This document shows positions 15,964 through 27,499 of a DNA stretch of 64,000 nt, one piece after another. Both the position numbers and the translations under genes were made by a program. Within the stretch, counting starts at the first letter, position 1, and every line of letters begins with the position of its first letter. Below the pieces are notes generated by a model. That model was given only the letters and a program-made list of their open reading frames with translations. It did not search any database and had not been told where the DNA came from. The DNA lies in the NCBI GenBank assembly GCA_900239685.1, contig OENT01000020.1, positions 248,001-312,000 of the forward strand. The letters are read 5' to 3'. This DNA is from Rotaria macrura (taxonomy: Eukaryota; Rotifera; Eurotatoria; Philodinida; Philodinidae).

Positions 15964-18900
15964 TTAATCTTCCTCATTATCACAATCCTTTGATAGAAGT
16001 AACTGTTCACTGTCCGATGTATCATCTTTGTTAAGATTCGTTGCTCTTCGTTTGCGTCCCCGTCTCGAACCTCGTCTTTTATCATCCACCACAGATGTTA
16101 TTGTTACTTGTGTACTACGTCCTCGTTTTGATGAAATTCGAGAGGTTTTGATCAATTCATCAGTTGTACATATTGAGTCTGTTGATTGTTGAAGTAAACC
16201 GGATTTAAGCTGTTCACGTAAGTTTGCATAAACTTTTCCCAAGTGAACTGAATCTGAATAGATAACTGATGTTTCACGATTGAATGTTTTGGCATTCTCA
16301 ACAAGTAATTTAATGTCAGCATCGAACTCTTCTAAATTCGAATAGTGATATGCATCGATCTTTCTTTTTATACGCTGAAAATCTATTGGTTCTTGAATTA
16401 CTTGATAATATAATGGCAATTGTTTCTGTCCTGGTAAACGAATAAATATTTGTGCTAATTGACGATCATCATCCGTACGATAAGCTAATAGATGATCCAA
16501 CAGAAGACGACATTGTGTTGCAGTTTTTTCATCAGTATTTTCAGAACCTTTTTTAATATTATTACGTTTTGAATAAAAATTTGACTGATTAGATATCGAT
16601 GTTGAAGGTATATCAAATGATGAACGTGTTTCGATTTCATCTAGATCAATATTAGTATCTTGTGATGAAGAATTATTTTTACGATTTTGTTTTTGTGCCC
16701 GTTTTCGTTCGTTAGCTTCATCTAAATTGCCTTCTTCTAATGCTTGTAAAAATTCTCTTTCAGTTAAATTATCACCATAGTCAATGTCTTTACGTTGACG
16801 ACGTCCTTTACCGAAATCTTCTTCGATTTCAAGGGTTTTTTCAACTTGATCTACATTATTTGTTAACCATTCAGGTAGTTCGTCTTCAGTCATAAGACGA
16901 TTCGTTTTCATTTTACGATGAACTCTCGGTTTTTCATGAATATAATCAACATCTTCTTCATCTTCAAGTTCTTCTAATAGTGAAGGATTTGTTTCATCAC
17001 CTGTTGTCATCGTTCCTTCCCGAGTTATTTCATCATCACTAGGATCTATTGATGACATGGAAATTTCACTAAAATACAACGTAGAGATGTTGTGTAGAAA
17101 CAAAGTTGACTGATAAGCTTTTTTGTTTTGCTCGTGCAATACCTTTTCTTTATTGTCTGATCAGTTGAATCCTCACGATCGGTTTCTTTCGTTCGTTTTA
17201 TTCGAGAAATGATTTCTATTTTATCATTCGTGTTCGACAAGGTTTGTGTTCGAATTACATTAACATCATCGCAACTACTGCCAACACCATTGCGATATTC
17301 ATTTTGACGTCGTGCAACATCTATACGATTGAATAAATTGAATTCAATTTCACTTCGAGCAATCATCTAGACACAAATAGAACAAGAATTTGATTCTAAC
17401 ATGTAAACTCAACTATTTAGGTTATTATTTTTTTTTAAAACACGCTCTGTGTCTCTCGTTTGCATTGTTCGAAATAGAAATATGACAGTTCTATTGTTTA
17501 AAAAGAAAATATTTGATACATCAGTCTATAGATTTCTCATGAAAATTAAGATTTCAATCATTGAAATGTTCAATTTTAAACATATCAATCTATGCAGCAT
17601 TTTTCTTATGAAAGAATTCTTTGAATTACATAAGTATTCTTCATTTTGCACTTTACGCGTCATGAAGAGTCAGTTGAATTATGAAAAACTCCTAAAGGTC
17701 ATTTTTCTTTAATTCATTGGTGCAGACTTACAGACATCGTATAACTATTTTAGTTCACGACATGGTGAATATCACGAAATCGAAATAAGGTATTTTATGT
17801 GGATGTCATACTTTCAAATAGATCTACTCACCAGTAAAGTGGGCTAAAAATTTTAGTATACAGAGAAACGTTGTCTTCTTACTTTCTCAATATGTAAACA
17901 GTCACTCCAATACGTACAGTGGGATTCGATTGAACTTTCGATTTCTTGAGACATAGATATCTTACGAACAAAAACTGTTTCGTTTAGCTGATATTGTTAA
18001 AATATTTTACTCCGAAATATATCTGCTCGTTGGCATGATTTCCAACAACAGTATCGTAATGCAATAGGACTGACATGGAACATGTTACAGATTGAAATTT
18101 CACGAATGAATCTATAAGTCTAGATCGAAGACTTGAGAAAATCAATCTTTTCTGAATTTTACAAAGCTTTATGAATTCTACATTAAGGAGAAAATTTTGC
18201 AATAGTCTATTCGACAGTTTTGCAATCGATATGTTCGTGTAAAATAAGTTTTCTGTTTCAGTTCTCTGTATCAAGTGAATACGTTTTCTAAACTTTCAGG
18301 AATTACTATTTTGAATTTATATTTGTGCTTAAGAAGTTTCCTTGGTTAGTTTGAGTATTAGTATTCTTTTCATTTTATTTCGACATCCCACCACCCACAA
18401 AGTAGCTAATCATATATTAAAAGATTTGAATCTGAACGAACCTCTGGTTCGAATTCAAATTCAATGTATGGTGAAGGTTCGTCCATAAATTTCTCAATCT
18501 CTATTTCACTAGTCAAGAACTTGGATGCCATATTGTAGTTGTTAGTTGAGTTAACCCAAGAAGCGCGTGACCAGTTGAAATTTCGATCCTAGATTTCTAC
18601 ATCTTCACAAAAAGTAGCATATATTCTCAGAGAAAAACATCATGCTTTTGCTCAAGTTCATAAAAATATGAGTTCTGGTCGCTTATCCTATATACAGAAT
18701 AGAGTAAAAGGAGAAGTCACTGTTTCACTAGGATTCGTTTGTACCTGAATCAGGATACTTCATTGACCTTTTGTACCGGATCAAAACATTGAAACCTGAT
18801 TTTTCAACATTTTAATCCTGGCCTACCCCTTAGGGATTGAAAAAACTATTTTATCTTTGATTTTGATTTATTATACTTACCTTGATAAAATTCGTTGTGC

Positions 18901-21900
18901 TGATCATGAATATGATACTTCTATTGAAGTTTGATGGAGAAATAACAAAAATATTAAATTCTCACTGATCCGATCCTTATAAGACTCTAAGCGTTTGTAA
19001 CGCTAAGATTCTTTCAAATAAAAATTGGCGTAAACTTTTTTGATTCAAAAATACTCTTCAAGAAGTCTCAGTCACTTTTTAAAATAGAGAAGAAGCAAGT
19101 GATATCTTGTGCCTTTCAGTTGCATTCCTCGATATTTTAAGACTAAATCAATGGTTTGTGAGCTGTAAATCTGCCTTATGAGCGCTCGCGAGATATCTGG
19201 AGCGCGTTTCTTTTTGCTTTTGAATATGAATCCATAAGAAAGAGCAAATAAAATTGCCTATAAGATAGCACTTTCGAAATGGATGGAAACTCTTTTATGG
19301 AACTACGTTATATGAACATTTGATGAACTCTTGTAAAATATGACTAAATTGAGTGTGACAAGAGGCTATTATCGAAGAATGCAAATAATATTCTTAAAGA
19401 TTTTTCCAGATCTAAATGAAGCATAATAAACTGAGTGATACTGAAGTTACTCGAACAAATTTTCGACGAACAGAGATGTGAAAAGAAAACATTATCTCTT
19501 GGTAAAAATGATATACGATCCAAATCGTGAAAGTACTTGGTAGTTTGTTTTGTTAATACTCGATCAAATTTTAATAGAAGTATCATATTCATGATCAGCG
19601 CAACGATTGCTATGAAGATAGCCGCACCAGATCAAAATCAAAGATAAAATAGTTTTTTTGATCTGTGGTGGGCAGACCAGATACAAAAGATTGATAAGTC
19701 AGATTTCAATGTTTTTTTGACCTGGCGCAAATTCTCAATGAAGAACCTTGATTGCAGTACAAACGAAAAATAGTGAAACTGTGACTCCTCCTTTATCGAG
19801 TAGTCCACTGTCGATGAGCTTTGATGTAAAAAGAAAACGACTAAATAATCGAAAATGTTCTCTTGTACGAGAGATTGATGAGTTTTCATGTTAGATCAAA
19901 GCAATTCTAGAACTGTTCGACGAGATCATTCATTAATCATGATCATCTTTTTTTAATAGTCAAACTTTTGAAACTGATCAGAAAAGTTCGATCCATATCC
20001 AGTGACAATCGAACTTCTCATTTCTAATTGTACGCGAAATTTTTTACGGATCGATTGATGACGAACATTTGAGTTTTTTTTATTTCTCTGTTCGTGTGTT
20101 TATCTCTGTAGAAAATTTTCTCATGCGAAACGTTAGAATCTACCTAAGCATCTAATCTCATCGCAATGTTTGATCTTCTTAAAAGTCGTTTTTTTACGAG
20201 AAGATAATGTACGATTGAGAAAAAAATTATTGACATTAGGACAGTGAACATACGTAAAAATGAAGTATACTTGAAATATCTATTTTTCATCATGTGAAAA
20301 TTGTTCCAGTCTGAGATTAATTTAGTAAACATCAGAGACTATGTAGCATGTTTTTCTATCGGATTAAAACTATTCTGTCTTCAGAATCATATTCAGTGAA
20401 AGATTTCGTGCCTTGGTTTTCTTACATTCGGATATATCCAGCTTAAATATAGATCGTACATCATGAGTGCAACTCGATTTCTTGTTGAAATCTACAAATT
20501 TTAAAATTAAAAATCTTTTTCTTATGCATTTAGCATTTCAGTTCATAATAAAACTAGAATTATTTGTTAATTTATTCCGTTACACATTCATAAAATAGAC
20601 AGTGGGCGAACTCACTTGATTGAGAATTTCATCATCAGGTATATCTTCATCATCATCTTTACATTCGTCTTCACCTTCAATTAATTGCTCAAGGTAATCT
20701 TGTCGTTCGCTTGATGTTGATGAACGATTGAATTTTCCTGCTTGAATAACTTTCTCATCAACATTCAATTTGTATCTTGCACATGCCAATATTCTTTCTT
20801 CGATCGTATTCACTGTGATCAAGCGTAAAACTCGTACTTCATTTTTTTGCCCTATACGATGTGCACGATCTTGTGCTTGTTGATCTTGATGTGGATTCCA
20901 ATCGGAATCAAATAATATTACAGTATCGGCTCTCTGTAAATTTAATCCAACACCACCAGCACGTGTTGATAATAAAAAAATAAAACAATTTACATTATCA
21001 TCATTGAAATTTTTCAATAATTCACAACGATCATCAGCTTTTGTTGTACCATCTAAACGTAGATAAGAATAATCACGATAAGCAAAATAAGATTCAAGTA
21101 AATCCATCACAGATGTCATTTGACAAAATAATAAAATTTTATGTCCAGTCACTTTTAATTTTGGTAATATACGATCAAGTAATTCAAATTTACCCGATAC
21201 GCGAAATAGATCAGCTCCGTTTATAGTACCATCTTTATGTCCCAATGATTGTGCAAGACGTTCTTCTATTTCACGAAATAGAAATGGATGGTTACAAATT
21301 TTACGTAGTTGCATAATTTTATTCATCAATGCACGACGGCCACTTTTACCATTTTGATTTTCAATGATTAACGTACGATTTTTCGCCATGGCATGATATA
21401 AACATCGTTGTAGAGCAGATAATTCACATTTTATTATGCATTCAACCTGAACGAAACATGAATATTAACTAATTCGGTGAAAATAGAATGTTCTCATAAG
21501 TAATAAAGAATTTGGATCCTTAAATACGTGCATTTAACATAGTTTCTATTGTAAAATGAATAAACATCTTTCTTCTGCTAAGTACAATAAACAATTTTAG
21601 TACACGAATTTCAACTCATAAGGAATAAAAACAACTCTGACCCATGAATACACAGCAACATTTCATTCTAGTTTCTTGTTTTATGACAGCTTGTATAATT
21701 AGAAAAACGAGTAGTTTGTAAATTTCTTAATTGTCTTTTGCTAGATTATGATTGATAAAATATTGATTATTTGCTTTAGCTTTATGATATTCTCTTAATA
21801 TCTTATGAAAACAACCAGACAATCTGATTCGACCGTGCAATGTTAAACGGAAGATAAACATGAGATATACTTTTTCAAGTATTTTTTCATAGTTGGTAAA

Positions 21901-24900
21901 ATTTTCGAAATAGATTGACAAAGAATGTGTCTCAATTTGAAGATAGTTTTCAATGTATAAGATAATCGTAGACTTTGTCTATCGATTTATCACCAGCCCT
22001 GCAATATTCTAGGCGGTGGTACCAGGAGTCTCAGCAAATTGTATAAAAATATTTCGATATCGGATTTGATTTATTGATGAGCCTAGTGAATCCATTGAAA
22101 TCTTCAACTGAAAGAAATATTTATTTCTAAGATAATCGAAGCTCAAAAAACCAAACATAAGATTCAAAATGTTTTCGTGAAACAGGTCTGATTTGAAAAA
22201 TTTATATATGTCATGCTTGAATTATTCTTTTCAACTGAAATCTTCACATAATTCTAATAACTACTTACCAGAGCTCCGCGAGGCGCGGGACGGGACGAGT
22301 TTTGGATTCGTTCTGCGTCCCGCAAGGAATATTTTCTTCGTTTTTTAGCTGAAAAACAATTCTTTTTTGTGACTTTTCATCAGAGAAGTGTCGCTTTCGG
22401 TCAAAACAACTGACTCAACCATTTCAAACCCCAAAAGGTAGTGTTTTACTAATGAAACAGTTCGAAAGTTTTTGGTAAACCATGTCAGACGGAACGTGGG
22501 ACGGGACGGAACTGAAAAATAAAGAGTAGCCAGCACGGGATGGGACGACTTTTTTGTCACCCCGCGGAGCTCTGTTACTTACGTTAGTTGACTTACATAT
22601 CAGGAAAATATCCTATCAAAATCTTGTCATTGTATTCTTTAGCACACGACATCTTGAAAACTTTACTTTTTGTTGAATGCCTTCGAAATTCTAGGAAAAA
22701 TGCATGGGTCTCTCTATCCTTTTAAACTGAACAAAACAGATCATTGAATTTTAATCCAAATAACTATGAAACTCAACCTCCCACAAGATGTTGAGACTGA
22801 AAAACTGATAGAGCCATATAGAGGCAACGTACACATAAATTGCAGAAATATCTTAGATAGAATAACAAAAAATATCGTTCTCTTCTCTAGAAACTTTTAA
22901 ATATTTGTTAAATATAATGATTTATATTGTGCTTAGTCATGATGTCGAAGTTGAATGTTTAAATGAGATCGTTTAACAGAATAAGCATTGTACTAAATCA
23001 AATTCTTGAAAGACAAACTAATAGAGAACTACTAACCTTTTCTGGTAATTGTGACTCGACTTCTTTCTTCAGACGACGTAGAAGAAACGGTCGTAAAACT
23101 TTATGTAAACGCTTAATAATTAATAATGTTTCTTCATGATTTAATTCAACTTTTTCACTTGGCAATGTGGCAAACGGTGCATTAAACCAATCGGTGAATG
23201 TTGTTGAAGATTTGAATATAGTCGGTAAAATAAAATTTAATAATGCCCATAATTCAGGTAGATTATTTTGTAATGGTGTACCCGTTAATAGTAAACGACG
23301 TTGAGCATTTGCATAGTATGTATTTAATATTTGTGTTAATTTGCAATGATGATTTTTCATTCGATGCCCTTCGTCGATAATCAAATACTTCCATGATACT
23401 TTTGATAATATTGAACGATCACGCATTATATATTCATATGTCGTTAGTAGAACATTGAAACGCATTGTACGCATAGTTTGTGACAGCGTTTTTCGTGCAT
23501 GAGGTAAACCTCTATATTGTATAACACTGACTTCTGGTGCCCAATGTCGGAATTCTGCAGCCCAATTAGATAATGTTGATAATGGAACAATAATTAATGA
23601 TGGGCCCGGATTCTTTTTACAATCCATCAAATGAACAATCAATGCAATCGTTTGTATTGTTTTTCCAAGACCCATTTCATCGGCGAGTATACCATTTAAA
23701 TTATTATTATATAATGAAACAAGCCATTCAACACCTTGCAATTGATATGGTTTAAGTTGTCCACCAACTAACATTTTTGATTGTTCTCTTATTGGTTCAG
23801 TTATACGATGAGCAATGGAATAGTAAGATTCTTTTCCATTGTATTCATCGTCTTCGTTTGTTGTTGTAAGATTAACAGTACCACGTGTTGTATCACAATT
23901 ATTCGTTTCATTAGTTATTGGACTAAAATTAAGTTTTAAAAATTTTTAGTTTGTTTTTTATTTTTTTTTCATGTGTTGAACTTACATGTTTTTTGATTCC
24001 TGATCGGTTGGTATAGGATTGTTGAGTGTTGCGATAGATTCTTCTGATTTTTGAGCAGCTATTGTAGTAGTATCCGGTCGTGATTGTGAACGATTAGCTT
24101 GTTGATGTTGCCGTACTAATTGTTTCAAATTATCGATATAAGCATCTGTTTGTGATAGTAATAATGCTAAACGTGCATCCTTCTTTTCATCAACTAATCT
24201 CCTATACTCGTCTTCATCATTGGCCACCAAAAATAAGAGACGACGCTTGTCATCACGTTGTTTTTGTTTTAATAATTCACGTTCATTATTAGCAAAATAG
24301 ACTTGAATTGATTTATTCATACGCATCGTTGCCGTCGTACAACGACGATGATATTCACGAAAATCTTTTGCATGTGTTACGATAGCATTTAAGAAAGCTT
24401 GATGTCTAGCATGTTTTTGTTGTTTGATTTCTAATTTACGTTGTCGTTCGTAATGTTCTGTTGTACGTGCTTCACGAAGATGATGACTTTTGGGACGTTT
24501 ATATGCACGAGGGTTAAGAGAAGTTTGAATTAATGTATCTTTCTATTATGAGATTAGAATATGGAAAAGTATATTTTAAAGTTGTTTCTATAAATTCCAT
24601 CGATAGACATGTATTCAGTCTCAGTATCGATCGGAGTAGAGTAGTCAAAAATAGGTCAACTGAAAAACTGATTGATGTGAAATCTATGTTTATACTGATT
24701 TGATACTGATGAGATCTTATCCCATTTCCATATTGGCATGATTCTGTCATCAGCCGTTTTAAAGATATTTCAATTGCATACTCTCTAGAAGATAGTAAAA
24801 GCAAGTCAGACAGAAAAGAAATGCCGATCTTAGGGGAGCATCCGTGAGAAAAGTGAGAATTGTTCCATTGTAGATTTGATTTTGCTGTGCATTTGAAAGG

Positions 24901-26856
24901 TTACCCTATATGAAACCACAAAACTCGAAAATTTCATCTCATTTGGATCTATTATAGGAAACTTAACTAAAACCGATTTAGATCCCTATCAGCTTAGTGT
25001 AAAAAAATCTGTTCCTTAAATGTTTATGCCGATTATATTACAACAAATCAAGGGAGTTGTTTTGTACAATACACCGATAGATTGAGCATTAAAAAATGAG
25101 CAATTTGGTTTAATAGACAAAGTTAAATTTTGAATAGTATATCTCTTGTCATTCTTTTTGAACACATACGTAAGGTCAAGTTAAACTTGTCATATTTTAT
25201 GCAACTTTTATTGCATTACAAAATGTTCGAGAACTATTAAAAGAAAAAGTTCTCGACGGAAGCGAAACTGGTCTAACAATTTTCGTTCTACATTGTGATT
25301 TTCAATGATGTTTCAATTTCAGCAATATTTTTCCAGGACATTTTCATTTGTAAAGGACGATTCTAAGTCAAAAGATTGTGAAATTCGAATTCAACATCAG
25401 AAACTGTATTGAGTTGAGTAAAGTCTTGCAAACTTTTGTTCCGATAAAAAAAATACTTATCATTCAGAGGCACTAATGAAAGCACTCTAATAATTGATCT
25501 GTGTGGAGAAAAGAGCACAGGTTATTTTTTATCGAAACAAAAATTTTCTAGAATCTATTCAGTTCAATAGAGTTTCCGACGCTGATTTCGAATTGTGCTG
25601 TAAGAATGAAAAATTCCTCAAAAATTATTGTTGAAATTGAAAAATTATTGAAAATCACAATGAAGAAAGAAATTTGTTAGACTAGTTTAGGCTCGATAGT
25701 GCACAGTTGTTTTCAATATTTCTTGAACTTTTTGTAATGCAATAAAAGTTGCATAAAATATGACACATTTAGCTTAGCCCTACGTATGCGTTTAAAAAAA
25801 ACTGCCAGCAGTTATACTATCGAAAATTTACTTTCGTGCACTCATAAATTATTCTGTATTCGAATTAAATCAAACTCCTGAATCAGAAAAAACAGATCAC
25901 ATTCAGCAGTTGAAATAACTCAATTTGTTCAGTAGTGGCTGATTTATCAACACTGATTTTGTCTTTGCTTGGAAAGATTCTAATATTGAACGTACGTTCA
26001 GTTTTTTTGCCATTTGAAGAGAATCCGTTCTATTCAATTTCATCTTATGATTACAGATATTCTCTATTCTTGTTTGCATGATAATGAACGAGGTATTATT
26101 ACCGCTGGACTAGATTTCAATCTTCTATCCATTTACTAGAGCATTACTTTAGCATTGTATCTCAAAAAGAAAAACGTTTCATAAAAACCTTTGTGGTATT
26201 GAGAATTTCACTACGAATTCGCTTTTGAAATTGAAGTAATTTAAGTGATTTCAATTCAATGAGTGCTCGTGTACGTAATTCAATGTTCATATTAGCTGGC
26301 ATGTGTTCTAATTCTTGTAGACGAGTTGATATACGATTAAGAACACTAAGAAATAAAAAAATGAATTCGTTGAAAATTTCAACGTAGATGAAAGCACTTC
26401 GAAACAAAAAAAAAACGCATGAGCTATTTATATGACTTACCGTTTCTCTCGTTCTTGTTCATCATATAATGGATTCAGACAGATAGGATGTTTACTGATT
26501 CGATGAACGGTAGGTTCTTCATTCGTTTCATTAGATCCAACTAACGATCGATACATATTGGTTGTTGATGAAAATGTTAAGCATGCATCAGCAGTATTGT
26601 GATCATGTCCTTGCGATGCATGTGTTAGCACGATAGAAGTTGGATGTGATTGTTCTTGTGCAAGATGATTGTGAATTAGGTCAGCGAGTCGTAATTTATA
26701 TGAACATGAATTGAGTAAAGAATCTGATACGGGTAAATTTCGAGCTAGACAACGGTATGTAGCTATTTGAGAGTTGAGAACATTCGAACGAAGACGGTCG
26801 AGTTCAGACGAATCGATTGTGATGGCAGAACTAGTGTTATAATCCACTGCTGCCAT
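15964..26856 (-). CDS. SMARCA4: BRM/BRG1-type SWI/SNF ATPase (SMARCA2/4 homologue), complete
   Basis: Catalytic ATPase of the BAF/SWI-SNF remodelling complex, which slides or evicts nucleosomes in the nucleus. Seven exons on minus: 26441-26856, 26189-26345, 23986-24542, 23037-23922, 20616-21446, 17153-17367, 15964-17068. They sum to 1389 codons including the stop, so 1388 residues. Domains in order: degenerate QLQ-like segment (about 16-48, ...[15 protein letters not shown]), HSA (about 195-275, [20 protein letters not shown]), SNF2 N-lobe with DEMGLGKT (about 465) and DEGH box (about 560), [10 protein letters not shown], helicase C with [13 protein letters not shown] and DRAHRIGQ, SnAC (begins [14 protein letters not shown]), and a bromodomain with the acetyl-lysine Asn in NAKTFNRE. 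It is shorter than the human paralogues (about 1600 residues): there is no long Pro/Gln N-terminus and no recognisable BRK domain between HSA and SNF2. The start ATG lies just before the QLQ-like segment. Introns of 1.6, 1.6 and 3.2 kb carry repeats. The gene is head to head with the next one. Confidence 0.94.
17369..20615. other. 3.2 kb intron of the BRM gene
   Basis: Largest intron of the SWI/SNF ATPase gene, between the helicase C exon and the SnAC exon. It holds the decayed fold-back repeat at about 18700-19810 and a short minus-strand open frame starting at 18531 ([20 protein letters not shown]...). No host exon was recognised in it. Confidence 0.6.
18700..19810. repeat. Decayed fold-back (inverted repeat) element in BRM intron
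   Basis: Two arms of about 260 bases in inverted orientation, left about 18700-18965 and right about 19545-19810, around a unique centre of about 580 bases. Matching blocks include AACTATTTTATCTTTGATTT on the left (18844 onward) against its reverse complement at about 19634-19660, and GCTGATCATGAATATGATAC (about 18900) against its reverse complement near 19580-19600. The arms also match around 18710-18790 with mismatches and small indels, so the element is old. Family unknown; no target-site duplication recognised. Confidence 0.7.
22269..22574. mobile_element. hAT-like MITE with 8 bp target-site duplication
   Basis: A 306 bp non-autonomous DNA element. Terminal inverted repeats begin CAGAGCTCCGCG at 22269 and end CGCGGAGCTCTG at 22574. 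It is flanked by 8 bp near-identical direct repeats, ctacttac (22261-22268) and ttacttac (22575-22582), seven of eight bases matching. CAGAG-type ends with an 8 bp duplication are what hAT elements show. The inside is GC-rich compared with its surroundings and carries repeated GGGACGGGAC-like words at both ends. No coding capacity. It sits in the intron of the BRM gene between 21447 and 23036. Confidence 0.85.
25120..25835. repeat. Decayed fold-back (inverted repeat) element in BRM intron
   Basis: Two arms of about 230 bases in inverted orientation, left about 25120-25345 and right about 25600-25835, with a loop of about 250 bases. The strongest match is TTTTATGCAACTTTTATTGC (about 25194) against its reverse complement near 25740-25760; a second block around GGTCTAACAATTTTCGTTCT on the left matches right-arm sequence near 25675. 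The arms differ by scattered substitutions. It lies in the 1646 bp intron 24543-26188 and is not obviously related to the inverted repeat at 18700-19810. Family unknown. Confidence 0.7.
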
Positions 26857-27499
26857 TCAAAGATTTATCTAGAAAAAGGTCTATTTTTTTCGACGATAAG
26901 AACCAATCTTTTAGCTACAGACAAAGCCATCGCTATAATAATATCTAAGTTTATTTAAATTAATTAACTGGATTTATCGTGAAGTAAAATATTTCATCTG
27001 AGAACAAACCCTTGTCTCTGTGATTGCACCCAACGGTAAAAAATGTTCGCATTCATGGCTGATGTTACAGCTGGAGTTCCGTATCATTTTGCACGCTAAT
27101 TTGTAGAAATTTATCCCATCATACATTTCTACGTCAATACTAGTGATAAACATCAGACATAAAAAGAAAAACAGTTGTCACAAAAAACGATCGAACTAGC
27201 ATCACATAGGATTCGGATTCTAATCAAACACACAAGTATATAGCTCTCTTTTATGGAAACTAATCAAGATGATTGATAACAATACAAATTACTAGCAACA
27301 ATAACAGAATAACTTTTTCTTTCATAGATGTTGGCATAAAAATTAATTATATGGAAATATTTCTCTATTGAAAACTTTAATAAAAAACAACACAAATCGA
27401 CTTAGGAAAAATCTACCGATATTACTGAACTTTCTTTTTAGTTGAAAACTTCATTTTTAAAGAAAAGATTTCGTATTCATTTCACTTTTACTATTTTAG
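26857..27499. promoter_or_regulatory. Divergent intergenic region (shared promoter region inferred)
   Basis: About 640 bases separate the start codon of the minus-strand BRM gene (26856) from the first coding exon of the plus-strand gene (27500). Both 5' ends must lie here, so a bidirectional promoter is likely by position. No TATA or initiator motif could be assigned with confidence. A possible 5' UTR exon of the plus-strand gene could end at the donor-like word gtaaaa at 27035. Confidence 0.4.
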
